Shown in pieces: positions 7,534 through 16,839 of a stretch of DNA of 64,000 nucleotides. The number at the start of each line of letters is the position of its first letter. The stretch's first letter is position 1. The notes below the pieces were generated by a model. The model did no database searches. It was not told the DNA's origin and saw only the letters and a list, made by a program, of their open reading frames with translations. The stretch spans positions 1 through 64,000 of the forward strand of contig NZ_JAQMUE010000064.1 of assembly GCF_028330985.1 (NCBI RefSeq), read 5' to 3'. This stretch comes from Roseofilum reptotaenium CS-1145 (GTDB lineage Bacteria; Cyanobacteriota; Cyanobacteriia; Cyanobacteriales; Desertifilaceae). The translations under genes and the position numbers were made by a program.

Positions 7534-8616
7534 TTAAACCTCTTTCTTGCTTTTACGCAAACCGGTCATCCCTAATGCAGCTAATCCCAAAACGGCGGCA
7601 GTGCTGGAAGGTTCAGGAACTGAAACCATTGCTTCTCCAGTAACTCCGCGAACGGCAATCACTACATCATTGAAATCTCGGTCAGAAGAGCCACCCTCAT
7701 CCTTGTGGACTCCCCAGATATCTTCAAATCCCATGAGTACCCAATTTTCGTTTTCGTTGGTGAGCTGATTAAAATACTCATACTCATAGGCAATCACATG
7801 CTGGAGTTCATCACCGTTCAATGCAGCTTGAGCGCCAAAGATGTGACCATTCGGGTTACGTGCGCCATTGGCTCTAATCATGAAATTGAGTGAAGTTTCT
7901 CCCTCAAAGGTTCCTAAGCTGACTCCATCCCCTAAACTCATTGCACCGAGTCCATTGTTACCCAGAGTTTTCTCTCTATTTAGAAAGTCAGTTTTCCAGT
8001 TAATCGTATTCGTCAAACTGGTTATTTTATCAGCAACATCTTGTTCTGTAGCCGAAGCTAACCAGTTGAGTTCTTCATTGACTTTATCAAGGTCGCGATT
8101 ATATCGGTTCAAAACCCACCATTGATTAGAGGGGGTATTAGCTTTGTTTTGTTCGAGTTGAGCTTTCTGAGCTTTGAGGGAAGCAACGCGAGTGGCAACA
8201 CTTTGCTCTAGGTCTGATCTCGTCTTGGTGAGAGAGTCCAGTTCTCTCTGATAGCGATCGAGGTCAGCTTGATCCTCATTCATAATGCTCTCTGTGGAAG
8301 CAATATCATCAAAAATCATTTGCGCGTCTTCACCATTGGCAGAGAATAACAATTGATTCCGATACCAAGCGCCTTCATTGATAAAGAAAACATCAACTGA
8401 ATCTGCTCCTCCTGTCCAACGTAGGGTTTCTGGGTCGAGTTGCAGCATACTTGCAGAAGCATCATCGAGTCGTAAGGATTCCTGCCTGACTCTTGAGTTA
8501 AAGGTGTCAAACAAATCTTGGCGATCGGTCTTTAGGTTAAAACCATAGGCAGAGGTGGCAGATAATAAACCGGTAGCGGTTGCAGCAGCGAGGGCGAGAG
8601 TGGGGTTGAGTTTCAT
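7534..8616 (-). CDS. PEP-CTERM-sorted DUF4114 surface protein
   Basis: I take the ATG at 8614-8616, which gives 360 residues. It has a GGAG ribosome site and begins with a clean signal peptide (M-K-L-N-P-T-L-A-L-A-A-A, cleavage near A-Y-G). The frame continues 86 codons upstream without signal-like sequence. A coiled-coil region lies at about 95-180 (many K/Q/E/L). Then comes a DUF4114-type beta domain ending in G-F-E-D-I-W-G and D-R-D-F-N-D-V-V-I-A-V-R-G, and finally V-P-E-P-S-S, a hydrophobic helix and a basic tail. The ending is an exosortase sorting signal, so the protein should be processed at the membrane and released to the envelope or outside. Confidence 0.85.
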   Translation of the reverse strand: MKLNPTLALAAATATGLLSATSAYGFNLKTDRQDLFDTFNSRVRQESLRLDDASASMLQLDPETLRWTGGADSVDVFFINEGAWYRNQLLFSANGEDAQMIFDDIASTESIMNEDQADLDRYQRELDSLTKTRSDLEQSVATRVASLKAQKAQLEQNKANTPSNQWWVLNRYNRDLDKVNEELNWLASATEQDVADKITSLTNTINWKTDFLNREKTLGNNGLGAMSLGDGVSLGTFEGETSLNFMIRANGARNPNGHIFGAQAALNGDELQHVIAYEYEYFNQLTNENENWVLMGFEDIWGVHKDEGGSSDRDFNDVVIAVRGVTGEAMVSVPEPSSTAAVLGLAALGMTGLRKSKKEV

Positions 8617-9004
8617 AAAGTAAGCTCCGTTTCTGTGTGAAGTAAAATTAATTTTGTAGGGAAGAATTTGAATAAGATTTGAAGAACAGTGCAATTGTTG
8701 TGTTTCTTCCGCGCAACCCTGAGCAATTTGGCTATTACAATCCAGTTTAGGATCGACTATAAGGGTTTGTCTTCGGGAGCTTAACTGAATTTTGAGCCTC
8801 TCAATTATGAAGATTCTATGTGGCTCAGTATTCATGCTTAATGGACGAAAGGTTGCTGCGATCGCGACTTTCAAGGGAATTAGCGCTTCATTAGCATCTG
8901 TTTCATCCCTTCAGATTTTGACTGAATTTTGAGCAAAGCTATTTTGAAGATGGGGTAAATCTTGCGGTATTTATGGAGAATTGACATCAATAGAGAGGAT
9001 GATT
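8617..9004. promoter_or_regulatory. Divergent intergenic region with a 14-base direct repeat
   Basis: This 388-base gap between the divergent PEP-CTERM and CHAT genes has no convincing gene. ACTGAATTTTGAGC occurs twice in the same orientation (8784-8797 and 8921-8934), 137 bases apart. A HIP1-like GCGATCGCG lies near 8859. The region must hold both promoters, but I could not place their boxes with confidence. Confidence 0.5.
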
Positions 9005-11857
9005 ATGGGTTATACGTTCAAAAAAGTTTTTTTAGTTCTATTATCTACGGTTCTGGGCACTTATATCTGGAGCGACATTCTAGTCAGTAGCCCTTCCGTA
9101 GGTCGGGTTCGTTCTTTTGAGGATTGGTGCAAGGATCGGAGTATTTCTAATGCTCAAAAGTATACAGTTTCGGTGTTATTGAAGATGGCAGAAACTTCGG
9201 AATGTGGGGAAGCGCAGCAGGTTTTAGGGGAGTTGGTTAATCTGGATTTAGGAAATCGAGAGATCGAGGATATTGCCCCATTGTCGAGTTTGACGCATTT
9301 GAAGGGGCTGAATTTGAGTTTTAATCAGATTCGAGATATTACGCCTTTAGGAAATTTAAGTCAGCTCAGTTTTTTATTATTGTCGGGGAATAAAATTGAG
9401 AATATTTCACCTTTAGGGAGTTTAGTGAATCTCAGTTATGTAATTCTCGATCGCAACCAAATCCGCAATCTCCCCCCATCTTTCCCGAATTTACGCCAAT
9501 TGACGGCCTTAGATCTGCAAAATAACCCGTTGGTGGAGAAAAAGTGCCCGGTTACTCCAGCGACGGTGTGTTTATTCAGTAATGATGCCTTGGATGTTTT
9601 TGCTCAAGCGGAACAAGCGTATCAACAGGGGAACTTTGAGGAAGCGTTGGTGACGTTTGCCCAGGCTAGGGAAGTTTATCAAGAGAGTGGCGATCGCCGC
9701 AAGGAAGCCGATAGTCTGAATCGTATGGGGGATATCTATAGCCAACTGAGCGAATATGCAAAGTCAATTACCATCCGTCGCCAAGCGTTAACCATTCGTC
9801 AGTCTTTGCAAGATTTACCGGGAATTGGAGCATCCCTGACCAGTTTAGCGGATAGTTATGAGAAACTGGGACAATATCCCCAAGCGCGATCGGCTTTGCA
9901 AGCAGCGCTGGAGAATATGAAAGAGCAGGAACAAGGAGGTATTCCTCTGGAAGGAGGACTCTATGAGCTGCCCAAGGATCAAGGCGAATTGTATAACGCT
10001 TTGGCGCGGGTGCAGAATAAGATGGGAGAGCATCAAGAGGCGCTGAAGTCTGCACAGACGGCCTTAAAATATTACAACTTGCTCCCGGATGGCTATGAAG
10101 GGAAAGACTTTGGACTGGGTAATACCTTCGATCAAATTGGCATTACCTATAACTATTTGGGACAGGTGCAAGAGGCTCAATCTTTTCTCAATCAGGCGCT
10201 TGAGTTAGGACAACAAAGGGGCGATCGCGCGGTCATAGCCAATAGCTTAACCCATTTGGGTGAAGTTGCTAGCTCTCAAGGAGAAATGCCAACGGCTTTA
10301 GATTATTATCGCCAGGCGTTAGAAATACGGAAACAAATTGGCGATCGCGCCGGATCGGGTATAATTCTCAATCAAATTGGCGCACTCTATATCAGTCAAG
10401 AGGATTATCGCCGTGCTATTCCCCCACTGCAAGAAGCGATTACCCTTTGGGAATCTCTGCGCCCTGGGTTACGGGATGGGGATAAAGTATCTCTGTTTGA
10501 AACCCAAGTAACCACTTACGAACAATTACAACAAGCACTAATTGCTGAAGAGCAAGCTGAAGCTGCTCTAGAAATTGCTGAACGATCCAGAGCCAGGGCA
10601 TTTGTGGAATTACTCGCCGCTCGATTAAGTGGCAAGCCTTCAGAAATCTTTGATACTCCCGATCCACCCTCATTAGCGAAAATTCGTCGCATTGCTCAGG
10701 AACAGCAAGCCACGCTCGTGCAATATTCCATTGTGGGAGACACTCTATATATATGGGTAATTAAGCCCAATGGACTGATTGAGTTGCGATCGCAAAACTT
10801 AGAAGACTTAGGGATTACCCTAGAAGATGCCGCCGAACGTACCCGCGTTGCCGCAGTCACCGGCAGAAGTCGCGGCATTCAACGGGGAGTAAATCAGTGG
10901 GTACAAGCCACCCGCTCCGGAGTACAAGACAACCAGCTAGAACCGAGTACCCACACCCAGAAACGGCGCGTTAATCGTCGTTTAAAGAAAAGCTACGAAC
11001 TCCTGATTGAACCCATTGTCGATTTACTGCCCAGCACTCCCCAAGAACCAGTGATTTTCATACCGCACGGCAGTTTATTTTTAGTTCCCTTTCCCGCATT
11101 ACAAGATGAACAGGGCGTATATCTAATCGAGAAGCATACCTTACTCACTGCTCCTTCCATTCAAGTTTTGGGACTCGCTCGCCAACGGGCTAGGCAGTTA
11201 TCTTCAGATCTCACCCGTGCATTAGTCGTCGGCAACCCGCAAATGCCCAGCCTAGCCGAGTCTCTAGAAGCCGAACCAGAACCCCTTTCCCCCCTCCCCG
11301 GAGCCGAAGCCGAAGCCCTTGTCATCGCCGATTTACTGGGCACTGAAGCCCTCATTGGAACCGAAGCAACCGAGGAGAAGATTACCGAGCAGATGGAAAA
11401 AGCCTCTTTAATTCATTTAGCCACCCATGGGTTATTGGATGAACTGGAAGTGTTAGGATTTCGGACTCCTGGAGCCTTAGCCTTTACCTCTACTGGAAAC
11501 ACTCGTGCGACGGATGGATGGCTCACCTCCGAGGAAATCCTGGATCTGAATTTAACCGCTCAGTTGGTCGTTCTCAGTGCTTGTAATACGGGACGAGGAG
11601 AGATTACTGGAGATGGGATTATTGGCTTATCGCGCTCTTTAATTGCGGCTGGAACTCCTAGCGTATTGGTCTCCTTGTGGGCAGTTCCCGATGCTCCCAC
11701 CTCCGAGTTGATGCAAGCTTTTTATCGGGAACTACCGAAAACGAATAATCGAGCGGCAGCTTTGCGTCAAGCCATGTTAACCACCATGGAAACATTTCCT
11801 AATCCTAACGCTTGGGCGGCTTTTACCTTAGTGGGAGAAGGAAACGATCCCAATTAA
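9005..11857 (+). CDS. LRR-TPR-CHAT protein (caspase-like protease domain)
   Basis: I choose the ATG at 9005 (950 residues) because AGAGAGGA lies 5 bases upstream. TTG 8981 and ATG 8999 lack a usable spacing. The order is: membrane anchor or signal (about 8-25), four leucine-rich repeats (about 70-180, N-L-S-F-N-Q-I-R-D-I-T-P-L type), TPR units (about 195-490), then a CHAT domain (about 640-950). The caspase-like pair is present: His in H-L-A-T-H-G and Cys in L-S-A-C-N-T-G, followed by G-D-G-I-I-G-L-S-R. CHAT proteins cleave protein targets when a sensor region is triggered. Here LRR and TPR would be the sensor. The N-terminal hydrophobic stretch suggests membrane placement or export. No target gene is adjacent. 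Confidence 0.88.
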   Translation: MGYTFKKVFLVLLSTVLGTYIWSDILVSSPSVGRVRSFEDWCKDRSISNAQKYTVSVLLKMAETSECGEAQQVLGELVNLDLGNREIEDIAPLSSLTHLKGLNLSFNQIRDITPLGNLSQLSFLLLSGNKIENISPLGSLVNLSYVILDRNQIRNLPPSFPNLRQLTALDLQNNPLVEKKCPVTPATVCLFSNDALDVFAQAEQAYQQGNFEEALVTFAQAREVYQESGDRRKEADSLNRMGDIYSQLSEYAKSITIRRQALTIRQSLQDLPGIGASLTSLADSYEKLGQYPQARSALQAALENMKEQEQGGIPLEGGLYELPKDQGELYNALARVQNKMGEHQEALKSAQTALKYYNLLPDGYEGKDFGLGNTFDQIGITYNYLGQVQEAQSFLNQALELGQQRGDRAVIANSLTHLGEVASSQGEMPTALDYYRQALEIRKQIGDRAGSGIILNQIGALYISQEDYRRAIPPLQEAITLWESLRPGLRDGDKVSLFETQVTTYEQLQQALIAEEQAEAALEIAERSRARAFVELLAARLSGKPSEIFDTPDPPSLAKIRRIAQEQQATLVQYSIVGDTLYIWVIKPNGLIELRSQNLEDLGITLEDAAERTRVAAVTGRSRGIQRGVNQWVQATRSGVQDNQLEPSTHTQKRRVNRRLKKSYELLIEPIVDLLPSTPQEPVIFIPHGSLFLVPFPALQDEQGVYLIEKHTLLTAPSIQVLGLARQRARQLSSDLTRALVVGNPQMPSLAESLEAEPEPLSPLPGAEAEALVIADLLGTEALIGTEATEEKITEQMEKASLIHLATHGLLDELEVLGFRTPGALAFTSTGNTRATDGWLTSEEILDLNLTAQLVVLSACNTGRGEITGDGIIGLSRSLIAAGTPSVLVSLWAVPDAPTSELMQAFYRELPKTNNRAAALRQAMLTTMETFPNPNAWAAFTLVGEGNDPN

Positions 11858-11933
11858 AAATTAAACAATTAAAAATGGGTATGCGCTGCTACCATAATCT
11901 TATTATTGATTACCAGCGTGTAGTGCTATATCC

Positions 11934-12155
11934 ATGAAAGTGCCTAAATCTGAGAACCGACAACTATTAGAGCGCTTGATTTTTGACGATCAAATTCCTG
12001 AAGATTGGGCGAGGGATGTTTGGGATATGAGTCCCACGTTGGGTGAGACGGCGGCTAAGTTAGTGGATGGGTTTGCTGCCGTGATTGAGTGTTGCTCAGA
12101 TGAGAAGCTAGATAATTTGGTGCGATCGCTCTATCGTAATCAACTAGAAGAATAA
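11934..12155 (+). CDS. Small conserved hypothetical protein
   Basis: This 73-residue soluble, acidic and helical protein contains two Cys in a row (E-C-C-S-D) and ends in a basic-acidic helix. I recall similar short proteins only in cyanobacteria and do not know a function. It starts 76 bases after the CHAT gene and ends 20 bases before a membrane protein gene on the same strand, so it may be the first gene of a short operon with the EamA-like protein. Confidence 0.6.
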   Translation: MKVPKSENRQLLERLIFDDQIPEDWARDVWDMSPTLGETAAKLVDGFAAVIECCSDEKLDNLVRSLYRNQLEE

Positions 12156-12175
12156 TTGCGCTCACCCTACCCTAT

Positions 12176-12616
12176 ATGTCACCCCAACAACTCGGATTAA
12201 TTATTGGTGGACTCGTTCCGGCACTTTTGTATGGTGTTGCCGGGATATTTGCGAAAGTCAGCACTACTGCGGGAATGCCGGTAGGCGCTCATTTGATCTG
12301 CATTGGTGTCATGGTGAGTCTGGTGGGAGCCATCATGCAGCAAGTCTTACCTGCCCCCCTACCGTCAACTGGTGCAATGATTTCATCCTCTATGCTTGGC
12401 CTACTGTGGGGCTTAGGAACGGGGTTTGTAGCCCTGGGGTTAATCAAATATCAAGCTCCCCTGTCTAAGCTGGTTCCCCTCTACAACATGAATACTTTAA
12501 TTACGGTAGTGTTAGCTTTAATCATCTTTCTGGAATGGAAAACAGTCGATCCACTTAAACTCAGTGTGGGCGCAATTTTAGTGATTGTCGGTGGACTTTT
12601 AGTTTCTAAAGCCTAG
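12176..12616 (+). CDS. Half-size EamA/DMT-family membrane protein
   Basis: This 146-residue, five-helix protein resembles one repeat of the drug/metabolite transporter superfamily. Glycine-rich helices (G-L-I-I-G-G-L-V-P-A-L-L-Y-G), the central G-L-L-W-G-L-G-T-G and the last helix I-L-V-I-V-G-G-L-L-V fit one EamA repeat. Full DMT transporters have ten helices in two repeats, so this protein should work as a dimer or with another half. The substrate cannot be told. It lies 20 bases after the preceding small gene. Confidence 0.75.
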   Translation: MSPQQLGLIIGGLVPALLYGVAGIFAKVSTTAGMPVGAHLICIGVMVSLVGAIMQQVLPAPLPSTGAMISSSMLGLLWGLGTGFVALGLIKYQAPLSKLVPLYNMNTLITVVLALIIFLEWKTVDPLKLSVGAILVIVGGLLVSKA

Positions 12617-12680
12617 GTCAATTAATAATTGATTGAGTAAAACTGGGTTTTCCCTATTCCCTATTCCCTCTCTTCCAAAC

Positions 12681-13493
12681 ATGACTGAACTGAAAAACGC
12701 AACGATATTACTGACTGGTGCATCGGGAGGATTTGGTCAGGAGTTTATCAAACAACTGGTGAAGGCAGAAAGCCGATTAATTCTAACAGATATCGATCAA
12801 AAGGCGATCGCCAAAACACTGGAAACCCTGGATCTTCACTCGAGCGATCGAATTCTTGCTACTCTAGAGACCGATCTTACCTCTAGGGCGGGATGTGAGG
12901 ATCTTTATCAACAGGTCAAAGCGCTCAATCAGCCGATTGATATTCTGATTAATAATGCGGGTATTGCCCTATTTGGGCGCATTGATGAAATCCCGACCCA
13001 AAAATGGGAACAACTGATGGAGTTGAATTTGATTACTCCCATGCGCTTAACGACCCAATTTTTACCGGAAATGATTGAACGCAAAACCGGGCATATTGTC
13101 AATATTTCCTCGGTTGCCGGTTGGTGTGCGCCAGGGGGGTTAACCCATTATGCCACCAGTAAATTTGGCTTGCGCGGCTTTAGTGAGGGTCTGCGAGATG
13201 AGTTGAAACCCTACAATATCAAGGTTACGGCGGTATATCCCTATTTTAGCCGAACTCCAATTCTGCGATCGCCCCGCTATGGCACTCTAGCGACAACAGT
13301 TCCTGGTTTCCCCGAAAGTGAAGCCACGAATCCAGCAATGGTGATTGCCAATGTTCTCGAAGGAATTCTCAAGAATCGAGCCGCAGTTTTTCCCGATCCA
13401 ACGGCTAAAGCGATTCATGTAATTAAGCGCTATTCACCCGCCCTATTAGAGTGGCTGACTCAGCGATTAACGCAGAAAATTTCTCAAGGTTGA
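12681..13493 (+). CDS. Short-chain dehydrogenase/reductase
   Basis: The start is the ATG at 12681 (270 residues). The in-frame TTG at 12633 would translate through a CCCTATT tandem-like repeat. The Rossmann motif T-G-A-S-G-G-F-G is at about residues 12-19, N-N-A-G at about 92-95, the catalytic Ser in N-I-S-S-V-A-G and the Y-A-T-S-K pair near 158-162. It is therefore an active NAD(P)-dependent classical SDR. The C-terminal extension (P-Y-F-S-R-T-P-I) is like SDRs acting on lipophilic substrates. The substrate is unknown. Confidence 0.85.
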   Translation: MTELKNATILLTGASGGFGQEFIKQLVKAESRLILTDIDQKAIAKTLETLDLHSSDRILATLETDLTSRAGCEDLYQQVKALNQPIDILINNAGIALFGRIDEIPTQKWEQLMELNLITPMRLTTQFLPEMIERKTGHIVNISSVAGWCAPGGLTHYATSKFGLRGFSEGLRDELKPYNIKVTAVYPYFSRTPILRSPRYGTLATTVPGFPESEATNPAMVIANVLEGILKNRAAVFPDPTAKAIHVIKRYSPALLEWLTQRLTQKISQG

Positions 13494-13603
13494 ATGAACC
13501 CTGAATAAAGCGCTAGAGCAGAGAAAGAGTCGGTTAGGACAGCGTTCCATACTGAAACCTATTCCCCATTCCCTATTCCCTAGCACGCAGCGCTATAACT
13601 TCA

Positions 13604-15115
13604 TCAAGCTAAGAATAATTTATAGGCAGGATTATTGTTTTCGTCCCAATAGTGATAGCCTAAAGTTTCTAAAAACGCTTGCCATTCTGCCATTTCTTGG
13701 GGCGGGACTTGCATTCCCACGACAATACGCCCATAGTCTGCGCCGTTATTGCGATAGTGGAAGAGGCTAATATTCCAGTTGGGACTCATCGAGGCGACAA
13801 ATTTCATCAGTGCGCCAGGGCGTTCGGGAAATTCAAAGCGGTATAATAATTCATGTTCCGCTAGGGCAGAGCGCCCACCAACCATATGCCGCAGATGCAT
13901 TTTTGCCAGTTCATCATCGGTTAATTCTAGGGTTTTAAACCCTCTCTCTTGAAAGGTTTTGGCGATTTTAGCAGCATCTTCACGGTCTTTGATTTGCACG
14001 CCGACAAAGATATGGGCAGAAGTGCGATCGGCGATGCGATAGTTAAATTCAGTTAGGTTACGTGTACCTAAACAGTCACAGAAGCGGCGCAAACTTCCGG
14101 GTTTTTCGGGAATGGTGACGGCAAAAATGGCTTCTCGGCGTTCTCCAAACTCAGCTCGCTCGGCAACAAACCGCAGGCGATCGAAGTTCATATTGGCACC
14201 ACAGGCAACAGCAACGAGGGTTTGTCCTTGGATATTTTCGCGTTCTACATAGGCTTTAGCGCCGGCGATCGCCAATGCTCCCGCTGGTTCTACAATAGAG
14301 CGGGTATCTTCAAACATATCTTTGATGGCGGCACAAGTATCATCGGTTTCCACCACAATAATTTCATCCACATATTCTTGACAGAGGCGGAAGGTTTCTT
14401 CTCCCACTTCCCGCACCGCTACCCCATCGGCAAATAAGCCCACCTGCGGTAATCTCACCCGCTTCCCGGCTTTCAAAGATTGATTCATGGCATCGGAATC
14501 CACCGGTTCTACCCCAATAATTTTAGTTTCTGGATGCAGGCGTTTCACGTAAGCGCCAATGCCAGAAATGAGACCACCGCCACCAATCGCTACAAAAATT
14601 GCATGAATCGGTTGCTGATATTGGCGTAAAATTTCCATGCCAATGGTTCCTTGTCCAGCAATCACATCCGGATCGTTAAAGGGATGAATAAATGTTAACC
14701 CTTTCTGGGCTTCGAGTTCGCGGGCATGACCATAGGCTTCATCGTAGGTTTCACCATATAATACAACTTCTCCACCGTGCGATCGCACTGCGTCCACTTT
14801 CACCTGGGGTGTAGTCACCGGCATCACAATTAACGCACGAGTTCCCAAATGTCGTGCAGCCAGGGCAACCCCTTGAGCATGATTCCCCGCAGAAGAAGCA
14901 ATCACCCCTTGCGCTAACTGCTCTGGAGGCAGTTTTGCCATTCGGTTGTAAGCCCCCCGCAGCTTAAACGAAAATACGGATTGCATATCTTCCCGTTTCA
15001 GCAGCAAGCGATTCCCCAATCGCCGAGAAAGGTTTTTCGCCACTTCTAGGGGCGTTTCTTGGGCAACATCATACACGCGAGCGGTGAGAATTTGGACAAG
15101 ATAATCACAAAACAT
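13604..15115 (-). CDS. ilvA: Threonine ammonia-lyase (biosynthetic)
   Basis: This PLP enzyme deaminates threonine to 2-oxobutanoate, the first step to isoleucine. In the 503-residue product the PLP lysine is in S-F-K-L-R-G-A-Y-N-R-M (about 50), the glycine loop S-S-A-G-N-H-A-Q-G near 75, and G-G-G-G-L-I-S-G near 178. Two ACT-like regulatory domains follow from about residue 330 (P-E-K-P-G-S-L-R-R-F and F-P-E-R-P-G-A-L-M-K-F). These are the sites of isoleucine inhibition and valine activation in the long form, and their presence indicates feedback control. The gene is monocistronic. Confidence 0.95.
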   Translation of the reverse strand: MFCDYLVQILTARVYDVAQETPLEVAKNLSRRLGNRLLLKREDMQSVFSFKLRGAYNRMAKLPPEQLAQGVIASSAGNHAQGVALAARHLGTRALIVMPVTTPQVKVDAVRSHGGEVVLYGETYDEAYGHARELEAQKGLTFIHPFNDPDVIAGQGTIGMEILRQYQQPIHAIFVAIGGGGLISGIGAYVKRLHPETKIIGVEPVDSDAMNQSLKAGKRVRLPQVGLFADGVAVREVGEETFRLCQEYVDEIIVVETDDTCAAIKDMFEDTRSIVEPAGALAIAGAKAYVERENIQGQTLVAVACGANMNFDRLRFVAERAEFGERREAIFAVTIPEKPGSLRRFCDCLGTRNLTEFNYRIADRTSAHIFVGVQIKDREDAAKIAKTFQERGFKTLELTDDELAKMHLRHMVGGRSALAEHELLYRFEFPERPGALMKFVASMSPNWNISLFHYRNNGADYGRIVVGMQVPPQEMAEWQAFLETLGYHYWDENNNPAYKLFLA

Positions 15116-15257
15116 GGATTTGGGACACGGGCTGGAGGGTAAGGGTAGAATATTTCACTTTATCACGTTCCGATTCTCTGGGCAAAAGTGGCAACAAGGG
15201 TTAAGATTTTTAGGATAGCCCACAGTTTCCCTATTGGCCGTTGGTGGAAAAAAAGTA

Positions 15258-15290
15258 TTTAATTATTAACTATTAATTATTAATTATTGA
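15258..15290. repeat. AT-rich heptamer-like tandem repeat
   Basis: TTAATTATTAACTATTAATT continues in the same pattern to 15290, a short tandemly repeated sequence of about 7-bp period just upstream of the SDR gene at 15306. Similar runs stand at about 11855-11875 and 36721-36750. Such repeats are common in filamentous cyanobacteria. Confidence 0.6.
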
Positions 15291-15305
15291 GAGGTTCTCT
15301 AAACA

Positions 15306-16283
15306 ATGACATCCAAACCACTTGAGGGGAAAATTGCCCTAGTTACGGGAGCATCTCGTGGATTAGGAAAAGGTATTGCTATCGGATTAGCCGAAGCTGG
15401 CGCAACGGTTTATATTACTGGCAGAACTCTGCATACTTCCGAGGAAGGCATGGGGAGTTTAGAAGAAACCCAAAAAGAACTTGAAGCAGCAGGTGGGTTA
15501 GGTATTCCCGTACAAGTGGATCATGGTGAAGATGAGCAGGTGCGCCTGTTATTTGAGCGTATCGCTGATGAACAAAATGGACAGTTGGATCTATTGGTGA
15601 ACAATGCTTATTCTGCTGTCTCTATGCTTAAGGAAACCTATGGTGAACCCTTTTGGGAGTTAGAACCCAATTTGTGGGATCGGGTGAACCAAGTAGGACT
15701 GCGGGGACATTATATCGCCAGCGTGTATGCGGCAAGGATGATGGTTCCTCGGAAACAGGGACTCATCTGTACTCTATCCTCTTGGGGGGGATTGTTGCCG
15801 ATATTTGGGGTGCTGTATGGGGTGGGTAAAATGGCGTGCGATCGCCTGGCGCTAGAATTAGCTTTAGAACTTAAACCCCATAACATTACCTCCCTCTCCA
15901 TTTGGCCAGGAATTGTAGGTACAGAAAAATTCACCCAATTTGCCCAAGAGCAAGCATCAAGCGAAATACTACCAGAAAGAGGTAATCCGTTTGCCGATGG
16001 TTTTAACTGGGAAACTCCCTTATTAACTGGCCGCGTGATTGCCGGTTTAGCTGCTGATTCTCAGATCATAAAACGCACGGGAAAAGTACAAATTGTTGCT
16101 GAACAAGCCCGACGCTATGGTGTAGTAGATCGAGAGGGCAATCAACCCGCATCTTTGCGGTCTTTACAGTTTATTTTACCGATGATTCTCCCCCAATTAC
16201 GCGATTATTCTACTTGGGTTCCCAATATCTATGTTCCCTGGTGGATCTTGATGTCTGGAGTACTCAAATCTCCTCAAGCTTAA
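15306..16283 (+). CDS. SDR-family oxidoreductase (DHRS1-like)
   Basis: This 325-residue NAD(P)-dependent SDR has T-G-A-S-R-G-L-G-K-G at about 14-23, N-N-A-Y in place of the usual N-N-A-G, a Ser in T-L-S-S-W-G-G and Y-G-V-G-K as the catalytic Tyr/Lys pair. The extended C-terminus and the S-S-W-G-G motif match the DHRS1-like subfamily. A GAGAGG ribosome site supports the start. It is transcribed alone. The substrate is unknown. Confidence 0.88.
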   Translation: MTSKPLEGKIALVTGASRGLGKGIAIGLAEAGATVYITGRTLHTSEEGMGSLEETQKELEAAGGLGIPVQVDHGEDEQVRLLFERIADEQNGQLDLLVNNAYSAVSMLKETYGEPFWELEPNLWDRVNQVGLRGHYIASVYAARMMVPRKQGLICTLSSWGGLLPIFGVLYGVGKMACDRLALELALELKPHNITSLSIWPGIVGTEKFTQFAQEQASSEILPERGNPFADGFNWETPLLTGRVIAGLAADSQIIKRTGKVQIVAEQARRYGVVDREGNQPASLRSLQFILPMILPQLRDYSTWVPNIYVPWWILMSGVLKSPQA

Positions 16284-16414
16284 TTCCCAATTCCTAATAA
16301 TGTTTGTAATTGGGAATTTACAACACTTTTTGATGTTATGAGGTACAGTAATCGAAATTTTCCTTGAGAGTGCCTTCCCATGAAAAGCCTGAAAAATGGT
16401 TTTCCTATTACCGA

Positions 16415-16831
16415 TTACCCATTACCGCGCGAAGTGCTGTATAATTTAGCCATTAATCCTTCTACTCGTTCCTTAATTTCCCCACGCACTCGTCGAAAAG
16501 TTTCTAGAGGTTGACCATCGGGATCGTCGAGTTGCCAATCTTCAAAAATCTCTTGCAAAACCCAATCTTGGGGTAAGTTAACTCCACAGCCACAGAGGGA
16601 AATGACAGCATCATAATCTTCAGCTTGGAATTCACTAATGGGATTCGAGGTTTGATCGGTAATATCAATGCCTATTTCTTGCATAATTTCAATAGCTGTG
16701 GGATGGACTCGAGAAGCTTCTAAACCACAACTGGTCACTTGAATTTTCTCGTTGCCTAGAGTGCGAGCAAATCCTTCTGCCATTTGGGAACGACAGGAGT
16801 TTCTTTTACAGACAAACATGACTTTTTTCAT
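16415..16831 (-). CDS. arsC: Arsenate reductase, low-molecular-weight phosphatase type
   Basis: It reduces arsenate to arsenite in the cytosol. From the ATG at 16831 the protein has 138 residues, the family length. The P-loop C-K-R-N-S-C-R (C-x5-R) starts at residue 8, and L-C-G-C-G-V-N-L-P near 80 and D-D-P-D-G-Q-P follow. These match the cyanobacterial glutathione/glutaredoxin-dependent ArsC as I know it from Synechocystis. The frame extends 22 codons upstream, but that part lies in a dispersed repeat and lacks family sequence. No clear Shine-Dalgarno precedes the ATG. The gene follows the aquaporin on the same strand, separated by the repeat. Confidence 0.9.
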   Translation of the reverse strand: MKKVMFVCKRNSCRSQMAEGFARTLGNEKIQVTSCGLEASRVHPTAIEIMQEIGIDITDQTSNPISEFQAEDYDAVISLCGCGVNLPQDWVLQEIFEDWQLDDPDGQPLETFRRVRGEIKERVEGLMAKLYSTSRGNG

Positions 16832-16839
16832 GATGAATA

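Noticed and set aside
7705-8125. Overlapping plus-strand frames within the PEP-CTERM gene
   Set aside because: They are shadows of the minus-strand gene, without ribosome sites or family resemblance.
12633-12680. TTG start for the SDR at 12681
   Set aside because: It would translate a CCCTATTCCC repeat tract, and the ATG at 12681 gives the normal SDR N-terminus.
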